Shown in pieces: positions 1 through 9,183 of a DNA stretch of 48,135 bases. Below the pieces are notes generated by a model. It was not told where the DNA came from, ran no database searches, and saw only the letters and a program-made list of their open reading frames with translations. Made by a program: the position numbers and the translations under genes. The stretch covers positions 1 through 48,135 of the forward strand of contig NZ_WHOS01000054.1 of the NCBI RefSeq assembly GCF_013340935.1. Direction: 5' to 3'. Source of the DNA: Azospirillum melinis. GTDB lineage: Bacteria; Pseudomonadota; Alphaproteobacteria; Azospirillales; Azospirillaceae. The first letter of the stretch is position 1; each line of letters opens with the position of its first letter.

Positions 1-357
1 CCGTCGCCTGCCGGCCCGACTGCCGGCACGAGGCCGCCTGCCGCCCGGCGCCCGGCCCAACGCCCGGTCGCGGTGGCGCTGAAGTACGAGCTGGGCACGG
101 AAAGCCTGCCGCGGATCGTCGCCACCGGCAAGGGCACAGTGGCCGAACAGATCCTGGAGGTCGCCTTCGCCAACGGCGTGAAGGTGCGCGAGGACGCCGA
201 TCTGGTCGAAATCCTGTCCGCCATCGAGGTCGACAGCGACATTCCGGTCGAAGCCATCGCCGCGGTGGCCGAGATCCTCGCCTATGTCTACCGCGCCAAC
301 GGCACCCTGCCGCCGGAGCCGCGATCCGAAGAGAGTCCGGAGGAGGACAAGCCGTGA
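1..357 (+). CDS. FlhB C-terminal-like (FhlB-type) flagellar protein, 5'-partial
   Basis: The frame is open from the first base, with no start codon before a GTG at 73, so the gene either begins outside the window or starts at that GTG. The stretch VAVALKYE followed by RIVATGKG and AEQILEVAFANGVKVREDADL matches the cytoplasmic autocleavage domain of the FlhB/YscU/SpaS export-switch family, here without the FlhB transmembrane part and without an NPTH cleavage site. Such free-standing FlhB C-terminal domains (FhlB) are known in flagellar loci. The C-terminus is acidic (SEESPEEDKP). The next gene overlaps its stop (GTGA), and fliO/fliP follow, which supports a flagellar export role by context. 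The precise function is not established from sequence. Confidence 0.8.
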   Translation, partial: PSPAGPTAGTRPPAARRPAQRPVAVALKYELGTESLPRIVATGKGTVAEQILEVAFANGVKVREDADLVEILSAIEVDSDIPVEAIAAVAEILAYVYRANGTLPPEPRSEESPEEDKP

Positions 358-809
358 CACGTCCGCCGCCCATGCCGCCGTCCATGCCGCCATCCTCCTT
401 ATCGCCCTCTCCCACCCCTCCCACTCCGGAAGGCACCGAGTCGGCCGCCGGCATCGCGGAGCGGGCGGCGGTGCTGGGCGCCACGCTCGACGACGCGCGG
501 GCGCAGGCGGAGGCCGGCGTGCTGATTGACCTCGCCGGGCTGGAGGACCGCGTCGCCCATCTCTGCCTCGCCGCGGAGGCGCTGCCGCGGGGCGAGGCGC
601 GCACGCTGCTCGGCCCGCTCGGCGATCTGGTGGCGGCGCTGGGTCCGCTTGCCGCCGCCCTGACCGACCAGCAGAAAGGACGGGAGGAGGCCGTCGCCGC
701 CGCACTGGCCGGCCGCGACGATCCGCACACCGCCCGCCAGCGCGCGGCAGCCGCCTACGGCCGCAGTCCCGGTCCGGCCGCTCCCGGCCTGCCCGACGAC
801 ACGCCCTGA
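354..809 (+). CDS. Hypothetical protein in flagellar operon
   Basis: I do not recognise this 151-residue protein. Its GTG start overlaps the stop of the FhlB-like gene (GTGA), a sign of translational coupling, and fliO begins 22 bases after it. The first 30 residues are Pro/Ser-rich. Residues about 33-105 are Ala/Leu-rich and predicted helical (ATLDDARAQAEAG, LEDRVAHLCLAAEALP). The C-terminus is again Pro/Gly-rich. There is no signal peptide, membrane segment or Cys/His motif. Position between an export-switch protein and FliO makes a small flagellar accessory protein or chaperone plausible, but this rests on neighbourhood only. Confidence 0.65.
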   Translation: MTRPPPMPPSMPPSSLSPSPTPPTPEGTESAAGIAERAAVLGATLDDARAQAEAGVLIDLAGLEDRVAHLCLAAEALPRGEARTLLGPLGDLVAALGPLAAALTDQQKGREEAVAAALAGRDDPHTARQRAAAAYGRSPGPAAPGLPDDTP

Positions 810-831
810 CCAGAGAAAGCCTGCCGTTTCC

Positions 832-1173
832 ATGGATCTCGACCAGTATATCCGATTCCTGATGGCGCTCGTCTTCGTCGTGGCGCTGATCATGGTCGTC
901 GCCTGGGTGATGCGCCGGGTCGGCATGGCCGGCGGAACGGTGCGCGGACGCGCCCGCCAACGCCGGCTGAGCGTGGTGGAGGCCTTGCCGATCGACGCCA
1001 AGCGGCGGCTGGTCCTGGTCCGCCGCGACGACCGCGAGCATCTGATCCTGCTGAGCGCCAACGGCGACCTGCTGGTCGACAGCACGCCGGCGGGCGGGTT
1101 CGACAGCGCGCTCGCCGGGGTGGAGGCCGCACCGGCCGACGCCCTCCGCCCGGCGGGGAGCGATCCGCGATGA
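832..1173 (+). CDS. fliO: Flagellar biosynthesis protein FliO
   Basis: This 113-residue protein has one N-terminal transmembrane helix (residues about 8-27, FLMALVFVVALIMVVAWVM). A basic juxtamembrane stretch follows (GRARQRRLSVVEALPIDAKRR), then a small cytoplasmic beta domain (LVLVRRDDREHLILLSANGDLLVD). That is the FliO layout, and the SVVEALPIDAKRRLVLVRRD segment is characteristic. In characterised flagella FliO helps FliP assemble into the export gate in the inner membrane. The gene overlaps fliP by ATGA, so the two are translationally coupled. The ribosome binding site (AGAGAAAG) is weak and rather far from the ATG. Confidence 0.92.
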   Translation: MDLDQYIRFLMALVFVVALIMVVAWVMRRVGMAGGTVRGRARQRRLSVVEALPIDAKRRLVLVRRDDREHLILLSANGDLLVDSTPAGGFDSALAGVEAAPADALRPAGSDPR

Positions 1174-1958
1174 GGCGGTCCATCCTCCGCCGTCTCGGCG
1201 CCTGCTGGAAGCCGGCCGCCGCCGGGCTGGCGCTGGCGCTCGCCGTCGGCGTGGCGCTGGGCATGAGCGCCGGGCCGGCGCTGGCGCAGAGCCTGACCTT
1301 CGACCTGGGCGACGCCGGCGGCACCGCCACCGGCCGCATCGTCCAGACCATCGGATTGATCACGGTGCTGTCACTGGCACCGTCGATCCTGATCATGATG
1401 ACGGCCTTCACCCGCATCGTCATCGTGCTGTCCTTCCTGCGCAACGCGCTGGGCGTGCAGCAGGTGCCGCCGACCACGGTGATGATGTCGCTGGCGCTGT
1501 TCCTGACCTTCTTCGTCATGGCCCCGGTGTTCGAGCGCAGCTACACCCAGGGCATCCAGCCGCTGATGAACCAGGAAATCGACGAGATGGAGGCGTTCCG
1601 CCGCACGATGGCGCCGCTCCGCGATTTCATGCTGCACCACACCGCCGAAAAGGATCTGCGCCTGTTCATGGACATGGCCCGCATCCAGTCTGTGCCGGAG
1701 GCGAACGACATGCCTCTGCATGTTCTGGTCCCGGCCTTCATGATTTCCGAGATCAAACGCGGATTCGAGATCGGCTTCCTGCTGTTCCTGCCCTTCCTGA
1801 TCATCGACATGGTGGTGTCGTCGATCCTGATGTCGATGGGCATGATGATGCTGCCGCCGACCATGGTGGCGATTCCGTTCAAGATCATCTTCTTCGTGCT
1901 GGTCGACGGGTGGTATCTGATCGCCGGTTCTCTGGCCCGCAGTTTCGGAACGCTCTGA
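1170..1958 (+). CDS. fliP: Flagellar export gate protein FliP
   Basis: The 262-residue protein is the core export-gate subunit of the flagellar type III secretion apparatus. Residues 1-35 form a signal peptide, as in other FliP proteins (LALALAVGVALGMSAGPALAQ). Family blocks follow: the first core helix with MMTAFTRIVIVLSFLRNALG, the QQVPPTTVMMSLALFLTFFVM segment, the periplasmic loop, then the two C-terminal helices with FLLFLPFLIIDMVVSSILMS and GMMMLPPTMVAIPFKI. Full length and all helices are present. A GGGAG ribosome binding site lies 9 bases before the ATG, inside the end of fliO. FliQ, FliR and FlhB do not follow; the next gene is kup after 220 bases. Confidence 0.97.
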   Translation: MRRSILRRLGACWKPAAAGLALALAVGVALGMSAGPALAQSLTFDLGDAGGTATGRIVQTIGLITVLSLAPSILIMMTAFTRIVIVLSFLRNALGVQQVPPTTVMMSLALFLTFFVMAPVFERSYTQGIQPLMNQEIDEMEAFRRTMAPLRDFMLHHTAEKDLRLFMDMARIQSVPEANDMPLHVLVPAFMISEIKRGFEIGFLLFLPFLIIDMVVSSILMSMGMMMLPPTMVAIPFKIIFFVLVDGWYLIAGSLARSFGTL

Positions 1959-2003
1959 GCGCACACGCGCAGCGGGAAAGCCCCGCGCACTTCGTCGCAT
2001 CCC

Positions 2004-2045
2004 CCCGGCGCCGGCAGGGGCGCGCAAGCCCGCTCTGGCGCCGGG
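2004..2045. repeat. Inverted repeat downstream of fliP
   Basis: CCCGGCGCC at 2004-2012 is matched exactly by GGCGCCGGG at 2037-2045 across a 24-base loop, in the fliP-kup gap. There is no T-run after either arm, so it is not a classical intrinsic terminator. It may slow transcription or act as a 3' end structure for the fli transcript. Confidence 0.4.
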
Positions 2046-2178
2046 CGCCGTAAACGCGTATGAGGAAAGACGATGAGCGTTTAGGGCGGGATGGACGGCC
2101 CGGGGACATCGCCGCCACAACGGGCGCCATCGAACGGGCGTTTTGAACGACGGACCAACTTCGGACCGCAATCACTGC

Positions 2179-4077
2179 ATGACTGATACCGCTTTGAAGG
2201 CCGCGCAGCCCGACACCGGCAAGCTCGCGACGCTGACCCTGGGTGCGCTCGGCGTCGTCTTTGGCGACATCGGCACCAGCCCGCTCTACACGCTGCGCGA
2301 ATGCTTCGGCGGCGAGCATGGGCTGCCGCTGACCCATGACAACGTGCTGGGCATCATGTCGCTGGTGTTCTGGGCGCTGGTGATGGTCGTCACCGTCAAG
2401 TATGTCGGCTTCGTCATGCGGGCCGACAACAAGGGCGAGGGCGGCATCCTCTCCCTGCTGGCGCTGGCGTCGAAGACGCGGCCCGACGCCTCGGGCCGGC
2501 TGACCGTGCTGACGGCGCTGGGGCTGTTCGGCGCCGCGCTGTTCTACGGCGACGGCATGATCACCCCGGCGATGTCGGTGCTGTCCGCGGTGGAGGGGCT
2601 GGGCGTGGCGGAGCCGGCGCTGGAATCGGCGGTGGTGCCGCTGACCGTCACCATCGTGATCGCCCTGTTCGCCATCCAGAGCCACGGCACCTCGCGCGTC
2701 GGCGCGCTGTTCGGTCCGATCATGCTGGCCTGGTTCGCCACGCTGGGCATCCTCGGTCTGCTGGAGGTGATCCAGCAGCCGAGCGTGCTGGTCGCCTTCA
2801 ACCCGCTCTACGCCATCTCCTTCTTCGCCAACCATGGCATCGCCGGTTTCCTGGTGCTGGGTGCGGTGGTGCTGGCGGTGACCGGCGGCGAGGCGCTCTA
2901 TGCCGACATGGGGCATTTCGGCCGCCGCCCCATCCAGGTGGCATGGCTGGCCGTGGTGCTGCCGGCGTTGCTGCTGAACTATCTGGGCCAGTGCGCGCTT
3001 CTGCTGAACGACCCGACGGCGGTGCGCAGCCCCTTCTATCTGCTGGCGCCGGACTGGGCGCTCTATCCGCTGATCGGCCTGTCGACCGCCGCCGCCGTCA
3101 TCGCCAGCCAGGCGGTCATTTCCGGCGTCTTCTCGCTGACCCGGCAGGCGGTGCAGCTCGGGCTCTGCCCGCGCCTCGACATCCGCCACACCTCCAGCGA
3201 GGAGGAGGGGCAGATCTACATCCCCCGCGCCAACTGGGGCCTGCTGGCCGCGGTGCTGGGCCTCGTCCTGGTGTTCCAGTCCTCCAGCCGTCTCGCCGCC
3301 GCCTACGGCATCGCGGTGACCGGCGACATGATCATCACCACCACCCTGTTCCTGGTGGTGGCCCGCCGCCGCTGGAACTGGAGCCTGCCGGTCTGCTTCG
3401 GGGTCGGCGCCGCCTTCCTGACGGTGGAGGTTTCCTTCTTCGCCGCCAATGCGGTGAAGATCCCCCATGGCGGCTGGGTGCCGCTGGTGATCGCCTGCGT
3501 CACGCTGGGCCTGATGTCCACCTGGCGCCGCGGCCGTGCGGTGCTGACCAAGCGGCTGGCCGAGGAATCGCTGCCGCTCGACGCCTTCATCCAGCGGCAG
3601 GCGAAGAAGGGCGACATCCACCGGGTGAAGGGCACGGCGGTCTTCATGACCTCCAGCTCCAACACCGTGCCGATCGCCCTGCTGCACAATTTGAAGCACA
3701 ATCAGGTCCTGCACGAGCGCATCGTCTTCGTCACCGTCGTGGTGGACGACGTACCGCGCGTGCCGGCCAAGGACCGCGTGCTGGTCGAAGGGCTGGCCGA
3801 CGGCTTCTACCGCATCACGGTGCGCTACGGCTTCTCGCAGGAGCCGAACATTCCCAAGGCCCTGCGCCTGTGCAAGGCGTTCGGCCTGGAGTTCGACGTG
3901 ATGGCGACCTCCTTCTTCCTGGGCCGCGAGACGCTGATTCCGCAGATGAATTCCCAGATGGCGCTGTGGCGGGAGAAGCTGTTCGTGGTGATGTCCCGCA
4001 CCTCGGTCAGCGCCACCGACTTCTTCAAGCTGCCGCCGAACCGCGTGGTGGAACTCGGCACCCAGGTCCAGCTGTAG
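2179..4077 (+). CDS. kup: Low-affinity potassium transporter Kup
   Basis: Kup/HAK/KT-family K+ uptake permease of 632 residues, normal length. The signature GVVFGDIGTSPLYTLRECF lies at residues 26-44, followed by about twelve membrane helices, including ALFYGDGMITPAMSVLSAVEG and TGGEALYADMGHFGRRPIQ, and a soluble C-terminal domain of about 170 residues. I choose the ATG at 2179 (MTDTALKAAQ) over a TTG at 2143 because the family homology starts just after it. The gene stands alone, with 220 bases upstream and 159 bases before the fasciclin gene. No regulatory motif was recognised upstream. The family imports K+ probably together with H+. Confidence 0.96.
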   Translation: MTDTALKAAQPDTGKLATLTLGALGVVFGDIGTSPLYTLRECFGGEHGLPLTHDNVLGIMSLVFWALVMVVTVKYVGFVMRADNKGEGGILSLLALASKTRPDASGRLTVLTALGLFGAALFYGDGMITPAMSVLSAVEGLGVAEPALESAVVPLTVTIVIALFAIQSHGTSRVGALFGPIMLAWFATLGILGLLEVIQQPSVLVAFNPLYAISFFANHGIAGFLVLGAVVLAVTGGEALYADMGHFGRRPIQVAWLAVVLPALLLNYLGQCALLLNDPTAVRSPFYLLAPDWALYPLIGLSTAAAVIASQAVISGVFSLTRQAVQLGLCPRLDIRHTSSEEEGQIYIPRANWGLLAAVLGLVLVFQSSSRLAAAYGIAVTGDMIITTTLFLVVARRRWNWSLPVCFGVGAAFLTVEVSFFAANAVKIPHGGWVPLVIACVTLGLMSTWRRGRAVLTKRLAEESLPLDAFIQRQAKKGDIHRVKGTAVFMTSSSNTVPIALLHNLKHNQVLHERIVFVTVVVDDVPRVPAKDRVLVEGLADGFYRITVRYGFSQEPNIPKALRLCKAFGLEFDVMATSFFLGRETLIPQMNSQMALWREKLFVVMSRTSVSATDFFKLPPNRVVELGTQVQL

Positions 4078-4236
4078 CCGGCCGAAGGACAGCTGCAGCA
4101 CGACCGAAGACTTACCCCCTTCGCTCTCGCAGAAATCGGCGTTCCGCTTAGAAATCGCTGTGATCCGAGCGATAGCATCCCCCGTACCGGTGATGTGTCC
4201 GCGGGAAGCGGACCTTCACCGATAAGAGGAAATGCT

Positions 4237-4782
4237 ATGAAGAAGGTTGCCACCGTGGCGATCGCCACCCTTCTTTTTGCCGGTTGCGCCAATGCCGCCA
4301 TGGAAAAGATGGTCGGGGGCGCCCCGATGTATCCCAGCAAGACCATCGTGGAGAACGCATCCCAGTCGAAGGACCACACCACCCTCGTCGCCGCCGTGAA
4401 GGCCGCCGGGCTGGTCGACACGCTGAACGGCAAGGGCCCCTTCACCGTCTTCGCCCCGACCAACGAGGCCTTCGCCGCCTTGCCCGCCGGCACCGTCGAC
4501 ACGCTGCTGAAGCCTGAGAACAAGGGCCAGCTGACCAAGGTGCTGACCTACCACGTCATTCCGGGCAAGTTGGACGCCAAGGACCTCGTGGCGGACATCA
4601 AGAAGGGCAACGGCAAGGCGATGCTGAAGACGGTGGAAGGCATGCCGCTGACCTTCACCCAGTCCGGCGATGCCGTGATGGTCGCCGACGCGTCGGGCAA
4701 CACGGCCCGCGTCACCATCGCCGACGTCCAGCAGTCCAACGGCGTCGTCCACGTCATCGACAAGGTTCTGCTGCCGAAGTAA
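4237..4782 (+). CDS. Secreted fasciclin (FAS1) domain protein
   Basis: This 181-residue protein starts with a signal peptide (MKKVATVAIATLLFAGCANA). The Cys at residue 17 sits in a weak lipobox (FAGC), so it could be a lipoprotein, or it could be cut after ANA by signal peptidase I. Residues about 45-180 are a single FAS1 domain: H1 motif GPFTVFAPTNEAFAALP, the YHVIPGK block, and the C-terminal H2-like VVHVIDKVLLP. A strong AAGAGGA ribosome binding site sits 6 bases before the ATG, so the upstream in-frame GTG at 4195 is not needed. FAS1 proteins mediate adhesion or surface interactions; the partner here is unknown. It appears monocistronic. Confidence 0.93.
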   Translation: MKKVATVAIATLLFAGCANAAMEKMVGGAPMYPSKTIVENASQSKDHTTLVAAVKAAGLVDTLNGKGPFTVFAPTNEAFAALPAGTVDTLLKPENKGQLTKVLTYHVIPGKLDAKDLVADIKKGNGKAMLKTVEGMPLTFTQSGDAVMVADASGNTARVTIADVQQSNGVVHVIDKVLLPK

Positions 4783-4850
4783 CGGCCCAAAGGCTTACGA
4801 TGACCGGCGGGCAGCACGAAGCCGTGATTAACGCCCGGCATTCCGCCGAT

Positions 4851-7800
4851 TTATGAAGTCGGCTTGTCCGCGGATTGCTTGCCGCCGCGATACTGCTTCA
4901 AAAACTTCTTGAACATATCCACTTCCGCGACGCGGGAGCGGATCGTGCCGACGTCGATCAGGCCCATCGCCTGTTCGGGGCGGGTCAGAATGCGGAAGGC
5001 ATCCTCGTTCGGCCCGCCCTTCATCGACCCTTCGAAATCCTTTTTCAGCAGGTTCAGCCCGTTGCCGTCGCCGGCCAGCGCCAGCGCGACGGCCCGGTTC
5101 AGCACGAGTTGCGACATGCTGGGGTCCAGCGGCTTGCCCGGCGTGGGCGGCGGCCCGATCACCTTGTTCAGCGCCAGCGCCGCCGCATCCCACTTCTGTC
5201 CCTTCCAGGCGATGTCGACACGCAGCAGATTGGCGTTGGTGCTGTCGTCCTGGGCCAGAAGCTGCATCGCCTCGTCGCCGCGGTTCAGCTCGGCCAGCGC
5301 CTTGGCCTGCATCAGCCGCCGCTCAGCCGCCAGATCGGCCGGCAAGCCGGCGACATTCGACAGTTCAAGTGCCTTCAGCGCCTCTTCCGGCTTGTTGTCG
5401 AGCAGCCGGACCGAGGCCAGCCGGGTGCCGACCCGCGCCTTGTCCAGCCCCGACAGGCGGTATTCGACCTGATGCTGCAGCAGGTCGGCAGCGCGGTTCA
5501 GCAGGTCGATGGAAATCAGCCGTTCCGCCAGCTGCCGGATGATCTCGTCGCCGGCCTCGCCCACCGGGGTCAGCTCGCGGAACTGGTCGTAGAGCTGCAT
5601 GGCGTCGAGCGTGGGCAGGCGCTGCGCCCCGTCCTTGTAGAGGTCGGCGAAGATGCGCGACATTTCCTTGGTGATCGCCTCGGCCCTCGGCGTGTCGGCG
5701 ACCAGGGCCGCCGTCTCCTTCATCGTGTTGAAGCCCTTGGCATATTCGCCGCCGGCGATCAGCACCTCGCCCATGCGCGAGCGGATCTGCATCTCCAGAT
5801 CGTCGCCGCGCCAGGTGAAGGTCAGGCCGGCCAGCTGTTCCGCCGCCGCGGTCGGCGACATCTTGCCTTCCGACAGCTCCAGATTGGTCAGCGCCAGCCC
5901 GGCCTTGGCACGGTAGAAGCGGTCATAGCTGTTGTAGGCGGCGGTCAGCTGCTGGCGTGCCTGATCGATCTCGCCGGTCTGAGCATAGAGCAGGCCGCGC
6001 AGATACTGGGTCTGCGGATTCTCCTCCTGATCCGGGCCGCCATGCTCGATGACGCGGTCGAACAGCCGCTTGGCGGTCGCGGTGTCGCGTGTTTCCAGCG
6101 CCGCCTCCGCCGCCCGCAGCCCGAGCTTGCCGAGCATCGGATCGGGATAGCTGTTGAGGATCTGGCCCGACGCCTTGAAGCCGGCCATCGCCTTGGGCCA
6201 GTCACGGCGGTCGGCGGCGATGGCGGCACGCCACAGGTTGGCTTCCGGATTGCCGGCAAGCGAGGGGATCGACAGGTCGGCCTCGCCGCCGTCCAGATCG
6301 CCGGTCAGCACGTGGGCGGCGCCGCGCAATGCCCGGAACTCCGGCCAGCCTTCCAGGTCGGGCTGGTTCTGTTGCAGCACGTCCAGCAGGCCGAGCGTCT
6401 CCTGCCCGAACCCGTTGGCGAAATAGAAGCGCGCGAGATCGAGCTGCGCCTTCGCCCGTTCCGATTCCGGCGCGTTGACGACGGCAAGCTGGAGATCCTG
6501 CCGCGCCTCGGTGAAATGGTCGAGGTCGCCGCGCTTCCAGGCCGGCAGGTTGAACAGCCGGCGGCCCTGCATCTGGGCGGGCTGCGCCTTGGGCGGCTCC
6601 ATGGCTGCCGACGACCCGCCGGCCGGCGGAACGGGCATCGGCGCCGCGGCCAGCTGCGCCGGAACCGGCTGGGGAGCGGCCGGCGGCGGAGCGGAGGCGG
6701 CGGGAGGCGGCGGTGACGCGGCGTTGCCGGCATCGGCGGTGGGCGAAATGTGCAGGCCGCCGGCCGTGGTCAGTTCCACCCCCTCCTTGATCGCCCGCAC
6801 CGTCACATTGTCGGAGATCGGCCGCACCACCACGCCCTGGTAGGAGGCCATGACTTCGAGGTCAGGATAGCGGTGGGGTTCGGGCACCCCCTGCCCCGGG
6901 CTGGGAAGCGGAACGACCTGGATGCGGTCGCCGACGTCCGGATCGGCGAACTGCACGACGTTGGCCGCATCGGGGGCCCGCACCAGCAGCCGGGCGCCCA
7001 GCAGGAAATCGGGGTCCGGCTCCACCCGCAGATCGCCGGTGCTGCCCATGTTGGCGGGGCGGGCGGAGGACAGGATGCGCCACGTGGTGCCCTGCCGCTC
7101 CACCGTCGGCCACACCATCGGGCCGATCTTGGTGCGGAAGACGCTGCCGCCGGTCGCCGGCACCGGTTCCACCGCGCCCATCAGCTCGGCACCGGGACCG
7201 CTGAGCTTGCCGGCGCCGATCGGCATCGGCCGGTCGAAGGCGATGTAGAGCTGTCCCGCCCGCGGATAGACCGCGATGGAGGCCGGCCCACCGGTGTCGA
7301 AGGTCAGCACCGGTCCCTTCGGACCCGCCGCCGGCTGGGCCTTCGCATCGGCAGGGGCGGCCGGAGCCGCCTTGGCCTCGGCCGGCGGAGCAGCGGGTGC
7401 GGCAGCGGAGGCTGGGGCGGGGTTGGCGGCGGCGGCGTTCGCCGCGACGGCCGACCGGCCGGAGGTGGCCGACGCCACCATGGGCGCGTCCTTGCCGCCC
7501 TCCCTGGCCACGTCCTTCGCCGGCGCCGGCTGGCTGGCGCCCTGGTTGCCCTGCCCGGCCGGCGTTCCCTGGGAACCGGAAGCGGGCGCAGCGGCCGCCG
7601 GAGCGGCGCCGTCGCTCTTGGGCAGGCCGGCGCGCGACCCCGGATTGCCGACGGACAGAACCATCGACTTGCCCGACGCGCTGTCGCTCACCTCGGCGTC
7701 CTGCGGCACGGCCAGCGTGACCGCCAGCGAGCCGTCGGGCTGGCGGTAGGATTCGATGTTGCGGATGTTGCGCAGCGGTGCCTTGGGCAGGGCCGACAGG

Positions 7801-8438
7801 TCGGCGGTGCCGCCCTTGTCGAAGGCGACGGTCACCGCGGCGCCGTCGCGCGTCACCTTGTAGCCGACCGGGCCCGGCCAATCGAAGGTCAGCCGGCTCC
7901 GGTCGGGCTGGTCGCCTCCCTGCACCCGCAGCCGGCCGGCGGACGGTACCGGCTTCGCGGCGTCCGCCTTGGCAGGCACTGGCGGCGCGGGCGGCGCACT
8001 CTCGGTCGTGGTGGCGGCCTGCTGCGGAGCGGCACCTGCCGCCGCGGGCGACAAATCGATGGCAACGGCGTTGCCGTTGCGGAAGCTCTTCAGCGAAACC
8101 GGGCGCTTCAGGTCGAAGGAGACCGTCCTGCCATCGGCCTCCACCCGTCCGGCGGCAAGATAGTCGGGCAGCGCCCGCACCAGCCGGTCAACCGGGGCGT
8201 CGATGGGCTCGGTGAAGGCGATGACCAGCCGGTCGCCCTCGACCGCCGCGGTGAAATCGACCTTGCCCGGCCAGTCGAAGACCAGACGGCCGAAATCCTT
8301 GTGGGTGCCGCCACGCACCGGCACGCTGGCGGCATCGGCCGGCAGGGGGGAGAGCAGGACCGGCACGGCAAGCAGCGCCACCGCCGCGGCACAGCCGCGC
8401 AGCCAGCGCTTCCGTCGATAGCCCGAGCCGTCCGTCAC
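4851..8438 (-). CDS. Large exported AMIN-like and TPR-repeat protein of the motility cluster
   Basis: I read this as a 1195-residue protein starting at the GTG at 8438, one base after the stop of the MotB-like gene and 9 bases after an AAGGAG ribosome binding site. A signal peptide is clear (RKRWLRGCAAAVALLAVPVLL, ending ADA). Two related beta-type segments follow, each with RL.FDWPG.V and a hydrophobic VAF/IAF strand, at about residues 40-120 and 165-260; they resemble AMIN envelope-binding modules. A third such strand set (LTFDTGGPASIAVYPRAGQLYIAF) lies further on. Long Ala/Pro/Gln linkers separate the modules. From about residue 640 to the end the protein is helical with degenerate TPR units (QLDLARFYFANGFGQETLGLL, QYLRGLLYAQTGEIDQARQQL). 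Context suggests a periplasmic scaffold for flagellar motor or chemotaxis components. No characterised homologue is recognised. Confidence 0.82.
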   Translation of the reverse strand: MTDGSGYRRKRWLRGCAAAVALLAVPVLLSPLPADAASVPVRGGTHKDFGRLVFDWPGKVDFTAAVEGDRLVIAFTEPIDAPVDRLVRALPDYLAAGRVEADGRTVSFDLKRPVSLKSFRNGNAVAIDLSPAAAGAAPQQAATTTESAPPAPPVPAKADAAKPVPSAGRLRVQGGDQPDRSRLTFDWPGPVGYKVTRDGAAVTVAFDKGGTADLSALPKAPLRNIRNIESYRQPDGSLAVTLAVPQDAEVSDSASGKSMVLSVGNPGSRAGLPKSDGAAPAAAAPASGSQGTPAGQGNQGASQPAPAKDVAREGGKDAPMVASATSGRSAVAANAAAANPAPASAAAPAAPPAEAKAAPAAPADAKAQPAAGPKGPVLTFDTGGPASIAVYPRAGQLYIAFDRPMPIGAGKLSGPGAELMGAVEPVPATGGSVFRTKIGPMVWPTVERQGTTWRILSSARPANMGSTGDLRVEPDPDFLLGARLLVRAPDAANVVQFADPDVGDRIQVVPLPSPGQGVPEPHRYPDLEVMASYQGVVVRPISDNVTVRAIKEGVELTTAGGLHISPTADAGNAASPPPPAASAPPPAAPQPVPAQLAAAPMPVPPAGGSSAAMEPPKAQPAQMQGRRLFNLPAWKRGDLDHFTEARQDLQLAVVNAPESERAKAQLDLARFYFANGFGQETLGLLDVLQQNQPDLEGWPEFRALRGAAHVLTGDLDGGEADLSIPSLAGNPEANLWRAAIAADRRDWPKAMAGFKASGQILNSYPDPMLGKLGLRAAEAALETRDTATAKRLFDRVIEHGGPDQEENPQTQYLRGLLYAQTGEIDQARQQLTAAYNSYDRFYRAKAGLALTNLELSEGKMSPTAAAEQLAGLTFTWRGDDLEMQIRSRMGEVLIAGGEYAKGFNTMKETAALVADTPRAEAITKEMSRIFADLYKDGAQRLPTLDAMQLYDQFRELTPVGEAGDEIIRQLAERLISIDLLNRAADLLQHQVEYRLSGLDKARVGTRLASVRLLDNKPEEALKALELSNVAGLPADLAAERRLMQAKALAELNRGDEAMQLLAQDDSTNANLLRVDIAWKGQKWDAAALALNKVIGPPPTPGKPLDPSMSQLVLNRAVALALAGDGNGLNLLKKDFEGSMKGGPNEDAFRILTRPEQAMGLIDVGTIRSRVAEVDMFKKFLKQYRGGKQSADKPTS

Positions 8439-8439
8439 C

Positions 8440-9183
8440 TCAATCCGCTCCTTCCTCGCGCACCACGATGTCGACCGGCAGGCGCCCCCCGCCGCCCGGC
8501 ACATCGCCGGCAATCCCTGCTCTGTCCCCTGCCCCGTCCACCGGCATCATCACCGCCCGCGCCACCAGATCGCGGCGATAGCCGGTCTCGCGCAGGGCGG
8601 CGGAGACGGCGACCGCCCGCGTCAGCGCCCGTTCCCAGGCGACGCCGCCGGTCGTATCCTCATGCTCCGCATGGCCGACCAGCTCGATGCGGTTGCCGAT
8701 GCGGCCGATGACGGCGCCCAGCAGGAACAGCACCCGCCGCCCCTCCTCGGTGAAGGCGGCGCCGGTGGGGTCGAACATCCGCTCTCCCGGCAGGCGGATG
8801 ACCACCCGGTCATCCTCGCGCCGGACATCGACCACCGCCAGCTCCGCATTCGACCGCAGCTGGCTTCCCAGCAATGCCGCCAGATAATGCAGGTCGATGG
8901 CCGCCCTCGCCTCCACCGCCATGGCGTTGAAGGCGGCGCCGGGATCGGCCGGCCGGTCCGACGGGGCGGTGGCGGTCGAGCGCGCGGCGGGGATCGACTC
9001 CGACACGCCCTTCGCCAGACGGGTCCAGCGCTCGGCCTCCGGCTCGCTCATCGAATACATCAGCACGAAGAAGGCGAGCATCAGGGAGATCAGGTCGGTG
9101 AAGCTGATCAGCCACAGCGTCTTGCGCTGGGCGCCGCCATCGTCCGCCCCTGTCCTGCCGGCGATCCGGGGAACGCGGATCAT
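8440..9183 (-). CDS. MotB-like flagellar stator protein
   Basis: This 247-residue protein has the MotB plan. A short basic cytoplasmic tail is followed by one membrane helix, LWLISFTDLISLMLAFFVLM (residues 23-42), then YSMS. Asp30 is in the place of the proton-binding Asp of MotB. A periplasmic OmpA-like domain follows, with IELVGHAEHED in place of the usual GHTD motif and a weak WERALTRAVAVSAAL helix. Peptidoglycan binding may therefore be altered. Its ATG overlaps the stop of the upstream MotB-like gene (ATGA), and the TPR gene begins one base past its stop. No MotA partner is in the window, so it is unclear which channel subunit it joins. It could be a stator accessory rather than the main MotB. 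Confidence 0.85.
   Translation of the reverse strand: MIRVPRIAGRTGADDGGAQRKTLWLISFTDLISLMLAFFVLMYSMSEPEAERWTRLAKGVSESIPAARSTATAPSDRPADPGAAFNAMAVEARAAIDLHYLAALLGSQLRSNAELAVVDVRREDDRVVIRLPGERMFDPTGAAFTEEGRRVLFLLGAVIGRIGNRIELVGHAEHEDTTGGVAWERALTRAVAVSAALRETGYRRDLVARAVMMPVDGAGDRAGIAGDVPGGGGRLPVDIVVREEGAD

Noticed and set aside
1885..4101. Long minus-strand open frame opposite kup
   Set aside because: Same effect: repetitive His/Gln/Arg composition and no domain, with a full-length Kup on the other strand.
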